The translations under genes were made by a program, and so were the position numbers. A DNA stretch of 14,141 nucleotides from an uncultured Vogesella sp. (GTDB lineage: Bacteria; Pseudomonadota; Gammaproteobacteria; Burkholderiales; Chromobacteriaceae), in NCBI GenBank assembly GCA_946479405.1, contig CAMLGD010000076.1:1-14141 (forward strand), written 5' to 3'. The stretch's first letter is position 1. Each line of letters starts with the position of its first letter. The notes below the pieces were generated by a model. It worked only from the letters and a program-made list of their open reading frames with translations. It did not search any database and was not told the DNA's origin. Below, in pieces: positions 13,370-14,141 of the stretch.

Positions 13370-14100
13370 CGTCTCAGCTCTGCCACAAAGTCGTAGTAAT
13401 CGTTGCGACACCAGGTGTCGGTCAGTTCTATCGCCACGTTGTCGGCGGTGTAGCCGATACGCGTCATCAACAACATCGCCTCGCCCTGCTTGATGCCGGC
13501 ACTGGCGGCAATATCCGGCCCGGCGTTCACCGCGCGGATGTGCTGCAGCGCGCGCACCACCGGGTGGCCGGCGGCATCCAGGAAGGCATACAGCGAGCTG
13601 CCCACCGCCTGCGGGTCCGGCAGGTAGGCCAGCGGCAGCGTGCTCTGCTCGATGGCCATCACCACGCCGTCCGCCAGCCGCTGGCGCTTGAGCCGCACCA
13701 CCTGCGCGGTGGGCGACAGCCCCAGCTTGATCACTTCGTCGTGCGTCGGCGTGCCGATGCTGCGCTCCAGCCAGACCGACGACGGTTCGAACCCCTTCTG
13801 CTTCAGCATCTCGGTGAAGCTGGTCAGCCGCGACAGCGGTTGCTCCAGCCGCGGGGTGATGAAGGTGCCGGAGCCATGGCGGCGCCGAATCAGCCCCTGC
13901 TCCAGCAGCACATCCAGCGCCTTGCGGGCGGTGACGCGCGAGATGCCCAGCTCGTCGGAAAAGGTGCGCTCCGACGGCAGCGCCTCGTCGGCCTGCCACC
14001 AGCCGGCGTTGATGGCGTCGGCCAGCTTGCGGGCGAACTGCAGGTACAGCGGCGTGCTCTGCGCTTCGTCCGGTTTCAGTGCCTGCCAGCGTTCATCCAT
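13366..14100 (-). CDS. nagR: GntR/HutC family regulator of the nag cluster
   Basis: The 244-residue protein has an N-terminal GntR winged helix (about 15-80; LPSERTFSDELGISRVTARKAL with the family's PSER and TVR/TAR-like positions, then GSGTFI) and a C-terminal UTRA ligand-binding domain (about 95-240). HutC/YvoA/DasR-type members repress GlcNAc genes and are released by GlcNAc-6-phosphate or glucosamine-6-phosphate. ATG 14100 has GAGG eight bases upstream. Being first in the cluster and overlapping nagA by four bases, it is almost certainly co-transcribed and would regulate itself. The name rests on subfamily plus context; its operator is not established here. Confidence 0.9.
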   Translation of the reverse strand: MDERWQALKPDEAQSTPLYLQFARKLADAINAGWWQADEALPSERTFSDELGISRVTARKALDVLLEQGLIRRRHGSGTFITPRLEQPLSRLTSFTEMLKQKGFEPSSVWLERSIGTPTHDEVIKLGLSPTAQVVRLKRQRLADGVVMAIEQSTLPLAYLPDPQAVGSSLYAFLDAAGHPVVRALQHIRAVNAGPDIAASAGIKQGEAMLLMTRIGYTADNVAIELTDTWCRNDYYDFVAELRR

Positions 14101-14141
14101 GGCGAAATCCTCAAGTGGTCTTGGAAAGGCATCAGTTTACG
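14101..14141 (-). promoter_or_regulatory. Start of the nag cluster upstream region (cut by window end)
   Basis: Only 41 bases upstream of nagR are visible. They hold the ribosome-binding site and, at 14114-14121 on the plus strand, AGTGGTCT, which equals one half of the symmetrical DasR-type site (AGTGGTCTAGACCACT). The other half does not match, so an operator cannot be claimed. The promoter itself is probably beyond the window end. Confidence 0.25.

Noticed and set aside
13370..13999. 210-codon N-terminal extension of NagA
   Set aside because: It lies wholly within nagR in another frame; the ATGA overlap at 13366-13369 gives the natural start.
14114..14121. DasR/NagR-type operator before nagR
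   Set aside because: Only one half (AGTGGTCT) is present; the other half reads TGGAAAGG. A similar lone half (AGACCAG) occurs at about 11240, so such matches are cheap.

Overview
This is a GC-rich chromosomal stretch whose gene content and order fit a betaproteobacterium, most likely of the order Neisseriales (Vogesella/Chromobacterium-like). That placement is an inference from protein character and was not tested by a search. There are no rRNA or tRNA genes, insertion sequences, phage genes or CRISPR arrays. The window is compact core metabolism and regulation. Almost every gene is on the minus strand; only the partial gene at the left edge and one Lrp/AsnC regulator are on the plus strand.

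Layout, left to right: (1) the 3' end of an unrecognised plus-strand gene (to 491), convergent with transaldolase (552-1613); a minus-strand terminator lies between them. (2) A small Dabb (stress-responsive A/B barrel) protein (1714-2025). (3) The phosphate two-component system: PhoB (4094-3405) is transcribed first, then PhoR (3401-2103), with a Pho box upstream of phoB and a perfect-palindrome terminator after phoR. (4) A region at about 4238-4461 that carries its own minus-strand promoter-like sequence and a strong terminator but no normal gene; I treat it as a candidate small RNA. (5) An Lrp/AsnC regulator (4539-4982). (6) Glyceraldehyde-3-phosphate dehydrogenase (6277-5267), with a structured 3' UTR and a terminator. 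(7) A 400-base regulatory/intergenic stretch with two palindromes. (8) A complete N-acetylglucosamine (GlcNAc) catabolic cluster read right to left: nagR (GntR/HutC), nagA, nagB-II (SIS-type deaminase), nagF (IIA-HPr-EI fusion) and nagE (IICB), closed by a terminator at 6678-6712.

How the nag genes work together: NagF takes phosphate from PEP through its EI, HPr and IIA modules and passes it to the IIB cysteine of NagE. NagE imports GlcNAc as GlcNAc-6-phosphate. NagA deacetylates this to glucosamine-6-phosphate, and the SIS protein deaminates it to fructose-6-phosphate. From there, glycolysis (gap) and the pentose-phosphate pathway (tal) are nearby on the chromosome but in separate transcription units. 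nagR and nagA overlap by 4 bases and nagA and nagB-II by about 17. nagB-II/nagF and nagF/nagE are separated by 163 and 178 bases of structured sequence, which suggests differential expression within the cluster.

No wholly new multi-gene system is evident. The points most worth checking are a second, cysteine-less IIB domain in NagE, the orphan promoter/terminator unit next to phoB, a three-way-junction-like RNA fold between nagF and nagE, and the structured 3' UTR of gap.
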